Source of the DNA: Legionella sainthelensi
Lineage (GTDB): Bacteria > Pseudomonadota > Gammaproteobacteria > Legionellales > Legionellaceae
Length of the DNA: 64,000 bases
Assembly: GCF_900637685.1 (NCBI RefSeq)
Contig: NZ_LR134388.1
Span: 2,739,501-2,803,500 of the forward strand
Direction of reading: 5' to 3'
Made by a program: the position numbers and the translations under genes. Below are positions 37,769 to 47,262 of the stretch, piece after piece; position 1 is the first letter of the stretch, and every line of letters starts with the position of its first letter. The notes beneath the pieces were generated by a model. That model did not search any database. It saw nothing but the letters and a program-made list of their open reading frames with translations, and was not told where the DNA came from.

Positions 37769-38548
37769 CTACTGGATGCCGCGGACAAGCCGCGGCACGT
37801 AGGCGGCAGGTGAATTGTCAACAGACCCTAATTGAGGTTGGATTTTAATATCTGAAAGAGAATTAAGATCAATAGTACGCTCTTTTACAGTGATTTTTGT
37901 TTTATCTTCATCCAATAAAAAATCACCCTCTTTTAGGGCCTCTGAAATCTCTTTGTACTCTATTGGGCTTATATCAGGTAAACAAGGTACATAAACAAAA
38001 TTATTTTTTGTCAAGAGGCCTGGTAAGGAAAGTACTGGCTGCCAAACTGCTGTATGAATGGTTCCGAATAAGCCCTGTTCCCCGCAAATCATGGAGTTTC
38101 GTTCGTAGACTGCCTAGGTTAAACGATTCAGTATTTTAGCCTCGCCTAAAGGGGAAGAAGACAATTGATGAAGTCTTAAATTATCTTTTATAACATTAGA
38201 AACACCCTTAGGCACATCAAAAAAATCAGTTTGATCATCCCCTTTTCCTACTTTATCAATTGCATAATCTTTATAATTACTACGAACTACTTGGGTCAAG
38301 GAGGCACTACGTTGTGATTGACCAAAATGAAAACGCATGATTAATGCACCTACATTATTAAAATCTTCACAAAATCGAAATGTTTTTGGTGGTATCTTGT
38401 CCTCATGTTCTATTATTTTACTTAAAGGCTCATCACTATATTGAATCCCTTGTTCAGTAAAACGAACTCCCTCATAAGTTAAAGTAAATCCAGTACCATA
38501 CTCTACTTTTGTTTTCATAAACACCACCAAAAGAAAATGGTGCATCAT
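37769..38548 (-). pseudogene. Decayed unknown gene with in-frame amber stop
   Basis: Two open parts, 38114-38548 and 37769-38092, lie in the same frame and are separated only by a TAG at 38114-38116 and seven further codons. Read through, they give one protein of about 259 residues that then runs into the palindromic element and IS remnant. The N-terminal part starts at 38548 (MMHHFLLVVFMKTKVEYG), or better at the internal Met11. Sequence features are soluble and beta-rich; no family is recognised. The amber codon plus the insertion argue that the gene is dead. It may have been an effector-type accessory gene. Confidence 0.6.
37777..37797. repeat. GC-rich palindrome of the VPRLVRGIQ type
   Basis: TGCCGCGG at 37777-37784 and its complement at 37790-37797 flank ACAAG. 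Read through on the minus strand it encodes VPRLVRGIQ, a peptide seen when this dispersed palindromic element inserts into genes. Here it supplies the last residues of the broken gene. Its high GC stands out from the AT-rich surroundings. Confidence 0.7.
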
Positions 38549-38899
38549 TTTGCAAATTAAATATTAATAATTCATTAAGATAGTAAAGTGCTCTTAATGT
38601 GTTATTTATAATAAAACAAAGAGTCTATTTGTTTATGAGATATAAATGGAAACGAAAATAATGTTTATTATTTATTCAAATTTTGAGTGAACTAAAAATC
38701 ACTTTCATCACATAAAGTTTATTATCAGAGATCAAATAAAAAAAGCATGTCTATTGGGGATTCATTAAATTATTTTATCCTTCTCAATATTTTTTTCTTT
38801 AATTTTTTAACCTATTCATATAATAATAGAAATTTGGCGATGCCAATTTTTTGATTTAATTTATTATTTTAAATATACCTATTGGAAAAGAAGACACTA
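38549..38899. other. AT-rich intergenic region
   Basis: About 350 bases of very AT-rich DNA between the decayed gene and the binding-protein gene. I see no coding frame with a ribosome site, no tRNA-like structure, and no strong hairpin. It should hold the promoter of the gene at 38900, whose site is not clear from sequence alone. Confidence 0.5.
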
Positions 38900-39652
38900 A
38901 TGAAATTTTTTAAAGGTTTATTGTTTTTCTTCGTTTGTTTCACTGCTGCCGTTCAAGCAGAAGATCAACCTTTGAGAGTAGGAATAGGACACTTTTATCC
39001 TCCTTTCATCATGCAGGGAGCAAATAATGAGCTTTTTGGTTTTGATATCGAAACAGTAATAGAGCTCTGTAATATCATGCATCGTACCTGCTCTTTTTAT
39101 CCCATGAGATTTAAAGACTTACTTCCAGCAATAAATAGACAAGAGATTGATATGGGAATCAATGCGATTTCGATCACTCCAGAACGTTTAAAATTAGTTA
39201 ATTTCAGTAATCCCTACTTGTTAACCTATTCTCGATTTCTTTCAAACCGGGCTTATGCTCATCAACCATTTAGTTTAGCTCTTTTAAATGACAAACGTAT
39301 TGGCGTGGATGGTGACTCTATCTTTGAAGATGAAGTAAAAGGAATGGACATAAAAAATCCCACCATTGTTCCATTTTACGGTGTCCATAGCACGGAAGAA
39401 ATGTTAGAAGCATTGGAGAATGAAAAAATTGATTTTGTTATTTTGGATAATCCTTCTGCAATTTACTGGGCAGCAAATTCGTCAGGCGAAGTTAAAACTG
39501 TAGGTAGACCTATACCCTATGGCTATGGTTTGGGCATCGCTGTGAATCTAAATAACACTGCATTATTACAATCAATTAATCACGCCTTATTGCAATATGA
39601 ACTCTCAAAGCAATACATCAAAATTTATAATAAATACATCTTACAATTTTAG
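38900..39652 (+). CDS. Periplasmic amino-acid-binding protein (SBP family 3)
   Basis: ATG 38900 is chosen over a TTG at 38882 because it gives a clean signal peptide (MKFFKGLLFFFVCFTAAVQA) with AAGAAG before it. The mature part of about 230 residues is a type II periplasmic binding fold: LRVGIGHFYPPFIMQ, GFDIETVIELCNIMHRTC, DMGINAISITPERLKLVNFSNPY and the second-lobe stretch RIGVDGDSIFEDEV. It probably binds a polar amino acid for an ABC importer or a sensor, but no permease or ATPase gene adjoins it. Confidence 0.87.
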   Translation: MKFFKGLLFFFVCFTAAVQAEDQPLRVGIGHFYPPFIMQGANNELFGFDIETVIELCNIMHRTCSFYPMRFKDLLPAINRQEIDMGINAISITPERLKLVNFSNPYLLTYSRFLSNRAYAHQPFSLALLNDKRIGVDGDSIFEDEVKGMDIKNPTIVPFYGVHSTEEMLEALENEKIDFVILDNPSAIYWAANSSGEVKTVGRPIPYGYGLGIAVNLNNTALLQSINHALLQYELSKQYIKIYNKYILQF

Positions 39653-40155
39653 GATCTGTTGACATGTACTCCCCGGTGTACCACTGCCATTAAGTTAAGA
39701 AAAAAGTAGGTTGGGTCGAGGCCCAACCTACAATCTGACGCGCACTTTCCTTAACCTAATGGGAGTGCCCCGACGTTGGGAGAGCAAATGTTACAGATCC
39801 TAATTTTAAGTTCATAAATAGAGACCTCTGAACCCTCTTTGTGGTGGGAGAGATCCCACAAAATTGAAGTTCAAAATGTTTCTTATCCCCTTATCAACTT
39901 GGATAACTCAGGTTGAAAAACAAAGTGCTGTCGCCCTATCTTTAGGTCAAATCCTAGCTACGAACCATTAGATTCTTCCTCTAACGAACGGTTTCTATAA
40001 ATAACAACCGTAGTCCTATTTTTAAATTATTTGGGAGTTCTATGCGTCACGAAAAGCGCAGGAGTACTCTGTAGTAAAGCAACAAGCGAGATAGTAATGT
40101 ATTCTCTATCAAAAAGGGAATACCTATATCGCTTTATTTTTATTATGCATTGTGC
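39653..40155. other. Non-coding region with palindromic repeats
   Basis: No gene is visible in these 500 bases. It holds the GTAGGTTGGG hairpin (39706-39731), a bulged stem TTTGTGG...CCACAAA near 39838-39862, and the phrase CCATTAAGTTAAG around 39688, close to TTAAGTTAATGGC near 36945. Such phrases suggest mosaic, repeat-derived DNA. The last part precedes the convergent permease gene, so terminators are expected here. Confidence 0.5.
39706..39731. repeat. GTAGGTTGGG palindrome
   Basis: GTAGGTTGGG at 39706-39715 pairs with CCCAACCTAC at 39722-39731, around a short TCGAGG loop. This is a widespread type of dispersed palindrome in bacterial chromosomes. It may also act as a terminator of the binding-protein gene. 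Confidence 0.7.
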
Positions 40156-41694
40156 TTATTGCTGATACACTTCATTGATCTGTTGAGTGCTCGTTGTGCT
40201 TTTACTGGTTTTGAGTACCGCTTCATCATCGTCAGTCATCAAGCGAGTTTCTTTACATAATTTTACATATTCTTTATGGGTAATCAGTGCATAAAAAAGA
40301 GCTGATACCAATAGAATGTAATAAACATTTTGATAAAAATAAATTAACCACAAATATGTCAAAAATGGTGTCGACAATACTAATAATGTGCTTACTTTCA
40401 TTTTCCTTGTAATCTGTATTATTCCGTAAATTACCATCAAAACAGAAATAGACAAATTCATTTTTAGAAAATCAACGGCAGGCAAAGTGCTCATCATTAA
40501 ACCAAGAATACAAAAAATGACTATCCCAAATATTCTGGTATTGGGTTTTATAGCGCCCATACTAATTGGCGCTGCCATATATCCAATTAAATGATAACCT
40601 GTGACAATTACCATTAATGAAGCCCAACTGTCTGAGTTCCAAAGAAATATTGCCGTTAAGGTAAAATTGATCAGCAGCGAACGACGGCATAGATTATATC
40701 GTGGATGCAATTTAGTAATCGTTCTTTTTGGCATTTGTCCCTCTTTAGCCATAGCATAGAACATTCGAGAAGCGCCACCTAAGTAAGAATATCCTGTACC
40801 TGATGGACTCACGATGCTATCTGCAATCAGGATCATTGCTAAAAAGTTCACTCCTAATAACATTGCTAAATTAATCAAAGGCGAATGAAAATTAAGGCTG
40901 CTCCAACCACTAGCCAACATGTCGTGAGGTACAGCACCCATAAAAGATAATTGCAATAGCATATAAACAAACATCACAATAACAATTGAAAGCACAATTG
41001 ACAAAGGGATATTCCGTTTGGGATTTTCTATTTCACTCGCAAAAGCCACCGCTAATTGAAAACCATTATAAGAATAAATTAATCCTGCTGAAATGATCGC
41101 GGTAATCGCAGAACCTATCCCATATTGGGAGCTTGTATCCAAGCTAAAATTGCTCGTATCAAAACGCATAATCAGAAAAATAACAATAGTAAAAATAGGA
41201 CTAAGAATTTTAATTACAGTGACCGTATTATTTATTCTCGCGAGCAATTTAATACCAAAGTAATTAATCAATAGATAAATTACTAAGATACTCAATGCAA
41301 ATAATTTACCATAAAGAGTCAACGAATGTTCCGTCATCAAAAGATCACTTTTGATTGCGGCAGCTAAGTATTGTGTTGTTGCTTGAGCCTCGGTACCAAT
41401 AGTCACCATCAACCCAAACCAATTGGCAAAGGCAAAAGGCATGCCAAAAATGTTATTATGAGATAACGCACTAGAGCGAGCTGTTGCTCCACGAACTGGA
41501 TAAATAGATGCAACTTGTGCAAGGCATAACCCAACCGCCATAACTAATAATGCTGCCAGAATCCATGCAACAAAGGAATAATTTCCTGCAATTTTAGCGT
41601 TTAATTGGGCGCTAAAAAGCCACCCTGATCCAACCATAGCAGTAGCAGAAAGTGCTGTTGCACTAAACAATGAAATTTTGGCATGTTGACCCAT
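40156..41694 (-). CDS. APC-superfamily amino-acid permease
   Basis: A 512-residue inner-membrane transporter with about 12 to 14 helices. The N-terminal helix SLFSATALSATAMVGSGWLFSAQ matches the APC signature, followed by WILAALLVMAVGLCLAQVA and the helix 6-8 stretch YNGFQLAVAFASEIENPKRNIPLSI typical of amino acid/polyamine transporters. The tail after residue 475 is hydrophilic (DDDEAVLKTSKSTTSTQQ). The start is ATG 41694. It differs clearly from the permease at 28364, so the two are not recent copies. Substrate unknown. Confidence 0.87.
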   Translation of the reverse strand: MGQHAKISLFSATALSATAMVGSGWLFSAQLNAKIAGNYSFVAWILAALLVMAVGLCLAQVASIYPVRGATARSSALSHNNIFGMPFAFANWFGLMVTIGTEAQATTQYLAAAIKSDLLMTEHSLTLYGKLFALSILVIYLLINYFGIKLLARINNTVTVIKILSPIFTIVIFLIMRFDTSNFSLDTSSQYGIGSAITAIISAGLIYSYNGFQLAVAFASEIENPKRNIPLSIVLSIVIVMFVYMLLQLSFMGAVPHDMLASGWSSLNFHSPLINLAMLLGVNFLAMILIADSIVSPSGTGYSYLGGASRMFYAMAKEGQMPKRTITKLHPRYNLCRRSLLINFTLTAIFLWNSDSWASLMVIVTGYHLIGYMAAPISMGAIKPNTRIFGIVIFCILGLMMSTLPAVDFLKMNLSISVLMVIYGIIQITRKMKVSTLLVLSTPFLTYLWLIYFYQNVYYILLVSALFYALITHKEYVKLCKETRLMTDDDEAVLKTSKSTTSTQQINEVYQQ

Positions 41695-42281
41695 AACAAA
41701 CGACCCTTGAAAATACTTATTTTTAATAATTGAAGATTAAATACCTATATTGCATATTATTATAACATCGTCAATAGATATGATTCACACTGATCTAAAA
41801 AAATATATTGTTGGTGATGTGATTCAGAAAATCGTAACCCTACTTTTTTATGAGCCAATAATCAAATAATTTATTGTTTTTATTGTGTTTTATATAAAAG
41901 TGCTAATTCGATGCTATAGTATTGCTGGGATTATTCACCTGAATAAAGTCAATAATTGAAAAACTCCAAAATAATTAATTTTAGCTTATGGTGCAAAACA
42001 ACCATAGGACTCCTAAAGAAATGTTCCTGCTACTCATTTTATCTTTTATTTCATTGAAAATTAGATTCCTTGAGAAAATCAGCAAAAATATAAATATGCT
42101 ACAATTAAAATGAAAATTCGTTGTCAATAATTGACTCTATTTTTGCTTTAAATACGAAATGGGTCTTTTTTCCAGAATCCTGGTCGAATCTTCTGTTAAC
42201 ATTTCATTTCTGTGAATGATGTTATTTTGAAGCAGAAAAACTAAATGGTTAACAGACCTTAATGAATGAAAGGATTAAATC
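41695..42281. other. Long AT-rich divergent intergenic region
   Basis: Nearly 590 bases between two divergent genes with no coding frame that I can support. It contains a perfect 7-bp palindrome TTATTCA-CC-TGAATAA at 41931-41946 and two copies of TCAATAATTGA (41949-41959 and 42124-42134), each itself symmetric. Such elements could be regulator sites. It must hold promoters for both neighbours, and could hide a small RNA, but there is no terminator-like hairpin to define one. Confidence 0.5.
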
Positions 42282-42740
42282 ATGTTAGCACGACTCGTTA
42301 TCTTTACTCTAAGCTTCATTTCTTCCTGCCCATTATGGGCTTTTACTTGCTACTACACCTTAGTCAAGGACAATTGTTGGACCAAATATAATGTGAGTGT
42401 AGAAGTAATAGATGCAGCAACAGAAAAAGTTTTAATAACGCCCACAGTACCCGCGGGAAAATCTTGGGTACGAGAAACTTTTACCTGCTCGGCAGCCCAA
42501 AGTTTAATGTTTCGTGCACAATTTTCTCCCGTTTTTTGGGAAAGTGATAAAGGTAAAACCTATAGTTCTAAACGTTTTTGGCCTATGCCAGGCTCCATCA
42601 ATCCTGGTGATTCCGCTTGGAATGTCTCAGTATGCTTTCCTTCTGATTTTGGCCAAGTACCACTTCCTCCAGAAGCAACAAGTAATTGTAAATGTGATTT
42701 TGACAGTATTCCTGTGATTCCGCCGAAACAAATTGAATAG
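42282..42740 (+). CDS. Small secreted protein, unknown
   Basis: A 152-residue protein with a signal peptide (MLARLVIFTLSFISSCPLWA, cleaved before FTCYY). The mature part has six cysteines, which may form disulfides (TCYYTLVKDNCW, FTCSAAQ, VCFPSDFG, NCKCDFDS), and a beta-rich pattern (VSVEVIDAATEKVLITPTV) like an immunoglobulin or periplasmic-inhibitor fold. The end is proline-rich. AAAGGA precedes the ATG. No named family is recognised. A hairpin (42872-42896) lies downstream. Confidence 0.72.
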   Translation: MLARLVIFTLSFISSCPLWAFTCYYTLVKDNCWTKYNVSVEVIDAATEKVLITPTVPAGKSWVRETFTCSAAQSLMFRAQFSPVFWESDKGKTYSSKRFWPMPGSINPGDSAWNVSVCFPSDFGQVPLPPEATSNCKCDFDSIPVIPPKQIE

Positions 42741-42871
42741 TAGCGACCCATCAATTTTGATTCATACGCAAAGTTGTCAAAACGACGACCTTTCTTTTCT
42801 AGACATATTAAGAATTTCAAACTAAGCTTATTAAAGTGTCACTCGCTCTAAAGCCACTGTTTGAAATACAT

Positions 42872-42896
42872 TGGGATCCTAAGACGTAGGCTCCCA
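42872..42896. repeat. 10-bp inverted repeat
   Basis: TGGGATCCTA at 42872-42881 faces TAGGCTCCCA at 42887-42896, with one mismatch and a 5-base AGACG loop. It lies between two genes in the same direction and may end transcription of the first; no T run follows. Confidence 0.5.
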
Positions 42897-42940
42897 GCGT
42901 TTGTGTTGATTAACTTACCACTAACCTATTAAGAATCTCA

Positions 42941-44053
42941 ATGCAGAGCATATATGAAAACTTAATTCATGCGTTAGCACCTTACTCACAATTAATTTTT
43001 ATTATCATAGTAGCCTTATTTGTTATAATTGTTAGCCAATTATTTTTAGCTAAATATGTTACACAATCCATATATTATTGGAGAAACATTCCTTACCTGT
43101 CACTCTGGGTCTATACAATGGCTCATAGTCGCCTCATAAAATATCCTTTAAGTTTAGCGATTGTATTGTCTGTAATGCGTTTATATCCTAGGGATTATTG
43201 GTTAATTGTTCGCAAATCTGTGCACTTTTATCGTTTAAAAAAACTTTTCAGTAAATTAGATGATATTATTGATACTGCCTCCCCTGACAGCATCATCGCC
43301 CTAGGGGATGCATCTTTAGGCATTCGTTTAAATTCCTTTTTAAAAAAACTATTAGATCAGGATGATTTATTAGTACTGAATCAATTTATCGATCAAAAAT
43401 TAATTACAAAAAAAGAATTACATGCATTCTGCAATTTATTTGCCAATAAATTAGCATTACAAGCTCGATTAACAGTACTGTACAATTCCAAGAAAAATAT
43501 GAGGCTAAGAGAAAAAATTGCAGCCGTTAACATTGAGATATCCGGAGCTTACCTAGCTTTGTTAGTACATTTTATAAAAAAGGATCCCAGAATTCTTGAT
43601 TTTATTGAACAAAATGGAGGATTAACTTATTCGGCACTCAAACCCATATATCCTAAGGCTACTCAGGGTGGTGAGCTTATTCAGATTGCTCATGACATCA
43701 TCGATTTTCGATATGATTTAATTCAACAACCCAAAATTGGCAAAATTTGCGCCAATGTATTTTTAGCAAAACTCGCTCAAAATTACGAATCTGAGACGCT
43801 ATTCCCCTTAATTCTTAGCTTACCAGCTAGACCCGTTAATATTTATGAATTATCAGATACCATCCGGTTCCAATTATCTCTTATGGAACGGGACTTCAAG
43901 ATAAGGTCGTTTAAAATTAATATTATTTTTGGCCTACTTTATACGGTGTTCTGGGAGTACATTAAAAGAGCAGGATTTACTGGTGATAAGCTAAAATATC
44001 AAAAAACAAGCTATAATGTGGGCAAGTCAATCACTAATCATCCAGTAATCTAG
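42941..44053 (+). CDS. Unknown membrane-anchored protein, 370 residues
   Basis: I do not recognise the family. An N-terminal membrane helix (LIFIIIVALFVIIVSQLFLA, about 17-36) is followed by a basic segment, a weakly hydrophobic stretch (LSLAIVLSVMRLY) and a long cytoplasmic or luminal helical region. Repeated leucine-rich helices (KKLFSKLDDIIDTA, LDQDDLLVLNQFI, KKELHAFCNLFANKLAL) suggest an all-helical fold. The end has a second short hydrophobic part (INIIFGLLYTVFWEYI). No signal peptide cleavage site. An effector or envelope role is possible; the C-terminus shows no acidic block. Confidence 0.7.
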   Translation: MQSIYENLIHALAPYSQLIFIIIVALFVIIVSQLFLAKYVTQSIYYWRNIPYLSLWVYTMAHSRLIKYPLSLAIVLSVMRLYPRDYWLIVRKSVHFYRLKKLFSKLDDIIDTASPDSIIALGDASLGIRLNSFLKKLLDQDDLLVLNQFIDQKLITKKELHAFCNLFANKLALQARLTVLYNSKKNMRLREKIAAVNIEISGAYLALLVHFIKKDPRILDFIEQNGGLTYSALKPIYPKATQGGELIQIAHDIIDFRYDLIQQPKIGKICANVFLAKLAQNYESETLFPLILSLPARPVNIYELSDTIRFQLSLMERDFKIRSFKINIIFGLLYTVFWEYIKRAGFTGDKLKYQKTSYNVGKSITNHPVI

Positions 44054-44238
44054 TTCTCTAAATAGGAGTTTTTCAAAATCTTAGCTCTCCTGATAAGACT
44101 GATTCCGATCAAAACATCGAATTTACCCAACGATAGCGTTCTTTCCTTTTCAGGGAAATAACGTTAAGCCGTCTTGCAGTTTTAAAGCGCATTTAGTCTA
44201 TTTTATACAGAACAATATATAAACCTCGAATTACAAAA

Positions 44239-44931
44239 TCATAGCTTTGAAATGAGTTTATTAGTATTAGAATAATCGTCGATAAACATTGCTCTGTGGT
44301 TACTAATCGGAGATTTTATGGGTGTAGTAGTATACCCTATTATCTTAGATTTAGCGGTATAATGAGTCACGCGCTCTAACAGCTTTAGGGCTAAATTCTG
44401 TATATTACCTTCATAAATTCCTTTATTCGGATCAAATAACTCAAATACACCATGACCCGTTTTTTTAATTCCAAGCATATGAGTGGGATATGATGATTGT
44501 GGCGTAGGAGCCGCAACCTTTTCAGCCCCTATTTTTAATACAACACCCTGATTAAGCTCGAGCATCTTCAGTAACGTTATTAAATTGTTCCTATCAACGG
44601 AGCAATAAAATTGTCTTGGCTCTATACCTGGTAATTCATAGGTATTGTACTCTGGGCTCTCAGATCCGTACTCACGATACGCTTCGCCATTGAGTTGAAA
44701 ACTAAGTCGACGAACAATCGGTAAAACCACCTTTAAATTATTTTCCTTAAGCGCTGATCGAGTATTATCGTCTCTTAAAAATGCCAAAACAAGTGCGTGA
44801 CATTCACCAGCGTCATCAAGCCCTCTATTGCCTTGTTGTTTGGCAAACTCCAATAGATCATACTGGCGAAAGGGATAAATAGTTAACGGGTGAGCAAATA
44901 AAGCTTGTGATTGATTTTTGATAGAGAACAT
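44239..44931 (-). CDS. Putative C58 (YopT-like) cysteine peptidase
   Basis: The 230-residue protein has a cysteine at residue 44 in GLDDAGECHALVLAF, a histidine at 151 in YPTHMLGIKK, and an aspartate at 167 in VFELFDPNKGIYEG. The order and the His-to-Asp spacing of 16 residues equal those of the YopT/AvrPphB clan (C58), and the FDPN-G phrase after the histidine strand is typical of these papain-like folds. Such enzymes cleave host proteins after injection. No signal peptide is present, as expected for a Dot/Icm substrate; the C-terminus is KLISKL and not acidic. The family call is from motif spacing only. Confidence 0.65.
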   Translation of the reverse strand: MFSIKNQSQALFAHPLTIYPFRQYDLLEFAKQQGNRGLDDAGECHALVLAFLRDDNTRSALKENNLKVVLPIVRRLSFQLNGEAYREYGSESPEYNTYELPGIEPRQFYCSVDRNNLITLLKMLELNQGVVLKIGAEKVAAPTPQSSYPTHMLGIKKTGHGVFELFDPNKGIYEGNIQNLALKLLERVTHYTAKSKIIGYTTTPIKSPISNHRAMFIDDYSNTNKLISKL

Positions 44932-45022
44932 GGCGTCAATTTATTTTCAAATTGAATTATTATAATGCATTGAGAATCATTAGCACAATTAAAAACAGGG
45001 ACGCATGGTTTAAAATTATTTT

Positions 45023-47074
45023 TTACTGAATATTTAATTGCTGTTTACAACGTCTCATGAACAGTGGTGCAACCGTGTCTTGAGGGAAAATAGCAACACA
45101 GCGCAGAAAATGGGACAGGGCATCTTGCCATTGATTGTTTGTATAAGCTGCAAATCCTTGAGCAAATTCGACTTGATATGCTTTTAAATCAAATGGAATA
45201 AGCGTTAAATCATCTCCCAATAATTCATAAATAGAAATAGCACCAGTTCGTCCTTTTACCACCACACGATCTATCATTCGCAAAACAAATCTGTCTTTGA
45301 TTTCTTCATAAACAATGTGACTTACAATAATATGGGTTTGATACACTTTGTTGATGCCCTCAAGACGGCTACTAATATTTATTGTATCTCCCACTGCAGT
45401 ATAGTTTAACCGTTCTAAAGAACCTAAATTTCCTACAATAGCCTCACCCTTATGAATGCCAATGCGAGTAACAAATTTAGGCTTACCTTGTTGCCCCCAT
45501 TTAGCATTCAATTCTGCAATTTTTGCTTGGCATTGTAGGGCCGCTTGAGCAGCATGCTCACAAGGTGCTTCCTCAGGAAAAGGAGCCCCCCAGAATGCCA
45601 TAATTGAGTCACCAATATATTTATCAATCGTACCTTTTTGCGAAAGAATCACTTGAGTTAATACTTCAAAATATTCACATACTTGTTCCATCAATTCTGT
45701 TGGATCCATTTTTTCCGCAATGGAAGTAAAGTTTTCTATATCTGAAAACAATACGACTAATTGTTTCCTAACTCCACCTATACGAATATCTTCACCCGAT
45801 TCAATTAATTGCCGTACTAATAATTTCGGTACATAGCGCTGAAATTGTCGTAGTCCGCGCTTCATAGAGATGATAGCATTACGCAGAACAACGACTTCTT
45901 TCATGCGTGAAGGTAAGTCAATAGAACCCTCTAGTTCAAATCGACGAATTTTTTCTGTTTCACTCACCAGATAGTTAATCGGTTTAACAACTCGTGTACT
46001 TAAACCCGACACAATGACAATACTTAACAGTAACGCGATGATGCTAATTAATAAAGTTACAAAATTAATGTGTTGCAAAAAACCTACAAAATCGCTCTTA
46101 GGTGCAATGATACCAATAATCCAACCTTGTTCCGCAAACCTAAAAATGGGTTCGTAATTAATGAGATACGTATCGTTTTTGTAGATTAAATTAAATTGTT
46201 TCAGGTGCGTCTTATTATAAAAACTCAGGGATTTATCAATTAATGGTCGAGAAACAACTGGCGAAGACTGTTTAACAAGTGACTGCATCGGGTAAGCGAT
46301 AAAATGCCCTGTCTTTGTAATGATGAATGCATAGCCATGCGTACTTACTTTTTGATGGGTAATAAACTGTGTTAGATATGCTAGACTCATATCCAAACCA
46401 AATACACCTATTAATTTTCCATCTTTATTATAGGCTGGTGTCGCAACTGAAATACCCTTCTCATGAGCATAATAATACTTCTTATCAGGATAATAAGTAT
46501 AAATATCAGTCCATATCGATTCGCGCCACTGTTTCGCTTTCAAATACCAAGGTCTTGTACGTGGATCATAGGAGGTAGGCGCTAAAGTTTCTTGTTTCAC
46601 AATATGACCTTGTATATCCCGATATATTATTGTATGTAACATTGGTTGATGATCTCGAAGAACAAGTTCAGTGCTAATAGTTCCATCAGGATGTCGTTGC
46701 GAATAAATAAAATCACCCTGTTCATTCCCCCAATAAGCACTTGGTACTAACTTAGTTATGCTAACAATATAATAAATATAAGGAACAAGTTGTTTGATAT
46801 CATTTTTTAACACACCACCTTCAATAAGCTTCGCAGAAAATCGTCCTGCATGCTCTACAGGTCTGACTTCTACATCTACTTCACGGGACACAACTTTTGC
46901 AATCTTCTGCATCAAGGAAAAAGAGGTATAAGTCAACTCATCTGAAAATGCAATGGAACGCACTACTGCAATGACAATAGTGGTTGTGACAAATAACACG
47001 ATGAAAATAAAAAGAATACTAAATCGAAGGCTAAAAAGGATGTGCTTATTTTTTTTAAGAAAAAATTTAATCAT
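45023..47074 (-). CDS. Membrane class III adenylate cyclase with Cache and HAMP domains
   Basis: A 683-residue protein. Start ATG 47074 is chosen, with AAAGGAA before it, over the ATG at 47095. Layout: helix (about 15-40), extracytoplasmic dCache sensor (RTRPWYLKAKQWRESIWTDIY, GVFGLDMSLAYLTQFI), second helix (about 335-360), HAMP, and a class III cyclase domain with the metal aspartates in FSDIENFTS and YIGDSIMAFWG and the substrate-site phrase NYTAVGDTINISSRLE. It makes cAMP (or cGMP) in response to a periplasmic ligand. Legionella has several such cyclases. The C-terminus has a short TPR-like helix pair. Confidence 0.9.
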   Translation of the reverse strand: MIKFFLKKNKHILFSLRFSILFIFIVLFVTTTIVIAVVRSIAFSDELTYTSFSLMQKIAKVVSREVDVEVRPVEHAGRFSAKLIEGGVLKNDIKQLVPYIYYIVSITKLVPSAYWGNEQGDFIYSQRHPDGTISTELVLRDHQPMLHTIIYRDIQGHIVKQETLAPTSYDPRTRPWYLKAKQWRESIWTDIYTYYPDKKYYYAHEKGISVATPAYNKDGKLIGVFGLDMSLAYLTQFITHQKVSTHGYAFIITKTGHFIAYPMQSLVKQSSPVVSRPLIDKSLSFYNKTHLKQFNLIYKNDTYLINYEPIFRFAEQGWIIGIIAPKSDFVGFLQHINFVTLLISIIALLLSIVIVSGLSTRVVKPINYLVSETEKIRRFELEGSIDLPSRMKEVVVLRNAIISMKRGLRQFQRYVPKLLVRQLIESGEDIRIGGVRKQLVVLFSDIENFTSIAEKMDPTELMEQVCEYFEVLTQVILSQKGTIDKYIGDSIMAFWGAPFPEEAPCEHAAQAALQCQAKIAELNAKWGQQGKPKFVTRIGIHKGEAIVGNLGSLERLNYTAVGDTINISSRLEGINKVYQTHIIVSHIVYEEIKDRFVLRMIDRVVVKGRTGAISIYELLGDDLTLIPFDLKAYQVEFAQGFAAYTNNQWQDALSHFLRCVAIFPQDTVAPLFMRRCKQQLNIQ

Positions 47075-47181
47075 ACCATTCCTTTGTGCGTTCATGTATA
47101 ACTATAGAACAACGCTGTTTATTGAACAAGTTAGGGGCTTAGGAGTAAAATCGCCAGTTTGGGAAAAAAGCGCCAGGTGAT

Positions 47182-47262
47182 ATGTTTAGAAGATTGGCCA
47201 ATCCTGAAATCACTGCTATTTTATCTGATAAACTACAAAACTATAATCAAAAAAAGAACTGA
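47182..47262 (+). CDS. Very short ORF, possibly a gene remnant
   Basis: A 26-residue frame (MFRRLANPEITAILSDKLQN...) whose TGA overlaps the next gene's ATG (TGATG). The frame is open upstream without a start and runs back to a stop at about 47153, and an adjacent frame (KSPVWEKSAR) aligns with it at an A6 run, as if one longer gene had been frameshifted. It may be only the tail of a lost gene, or an upstream leader that couples translation of the methyltransferase. Confidence 0.25.
   Translation: MFRRLANPEITAILSDKLQNYNQKKN

Noticed and set aside
38549..42281. CRISPR-like or integron-like repeats in the repeat-rich non-coding regions
   Set aside because: The palindromes are single, not spaced at regular intervals, and no cas or integrase gene is near.
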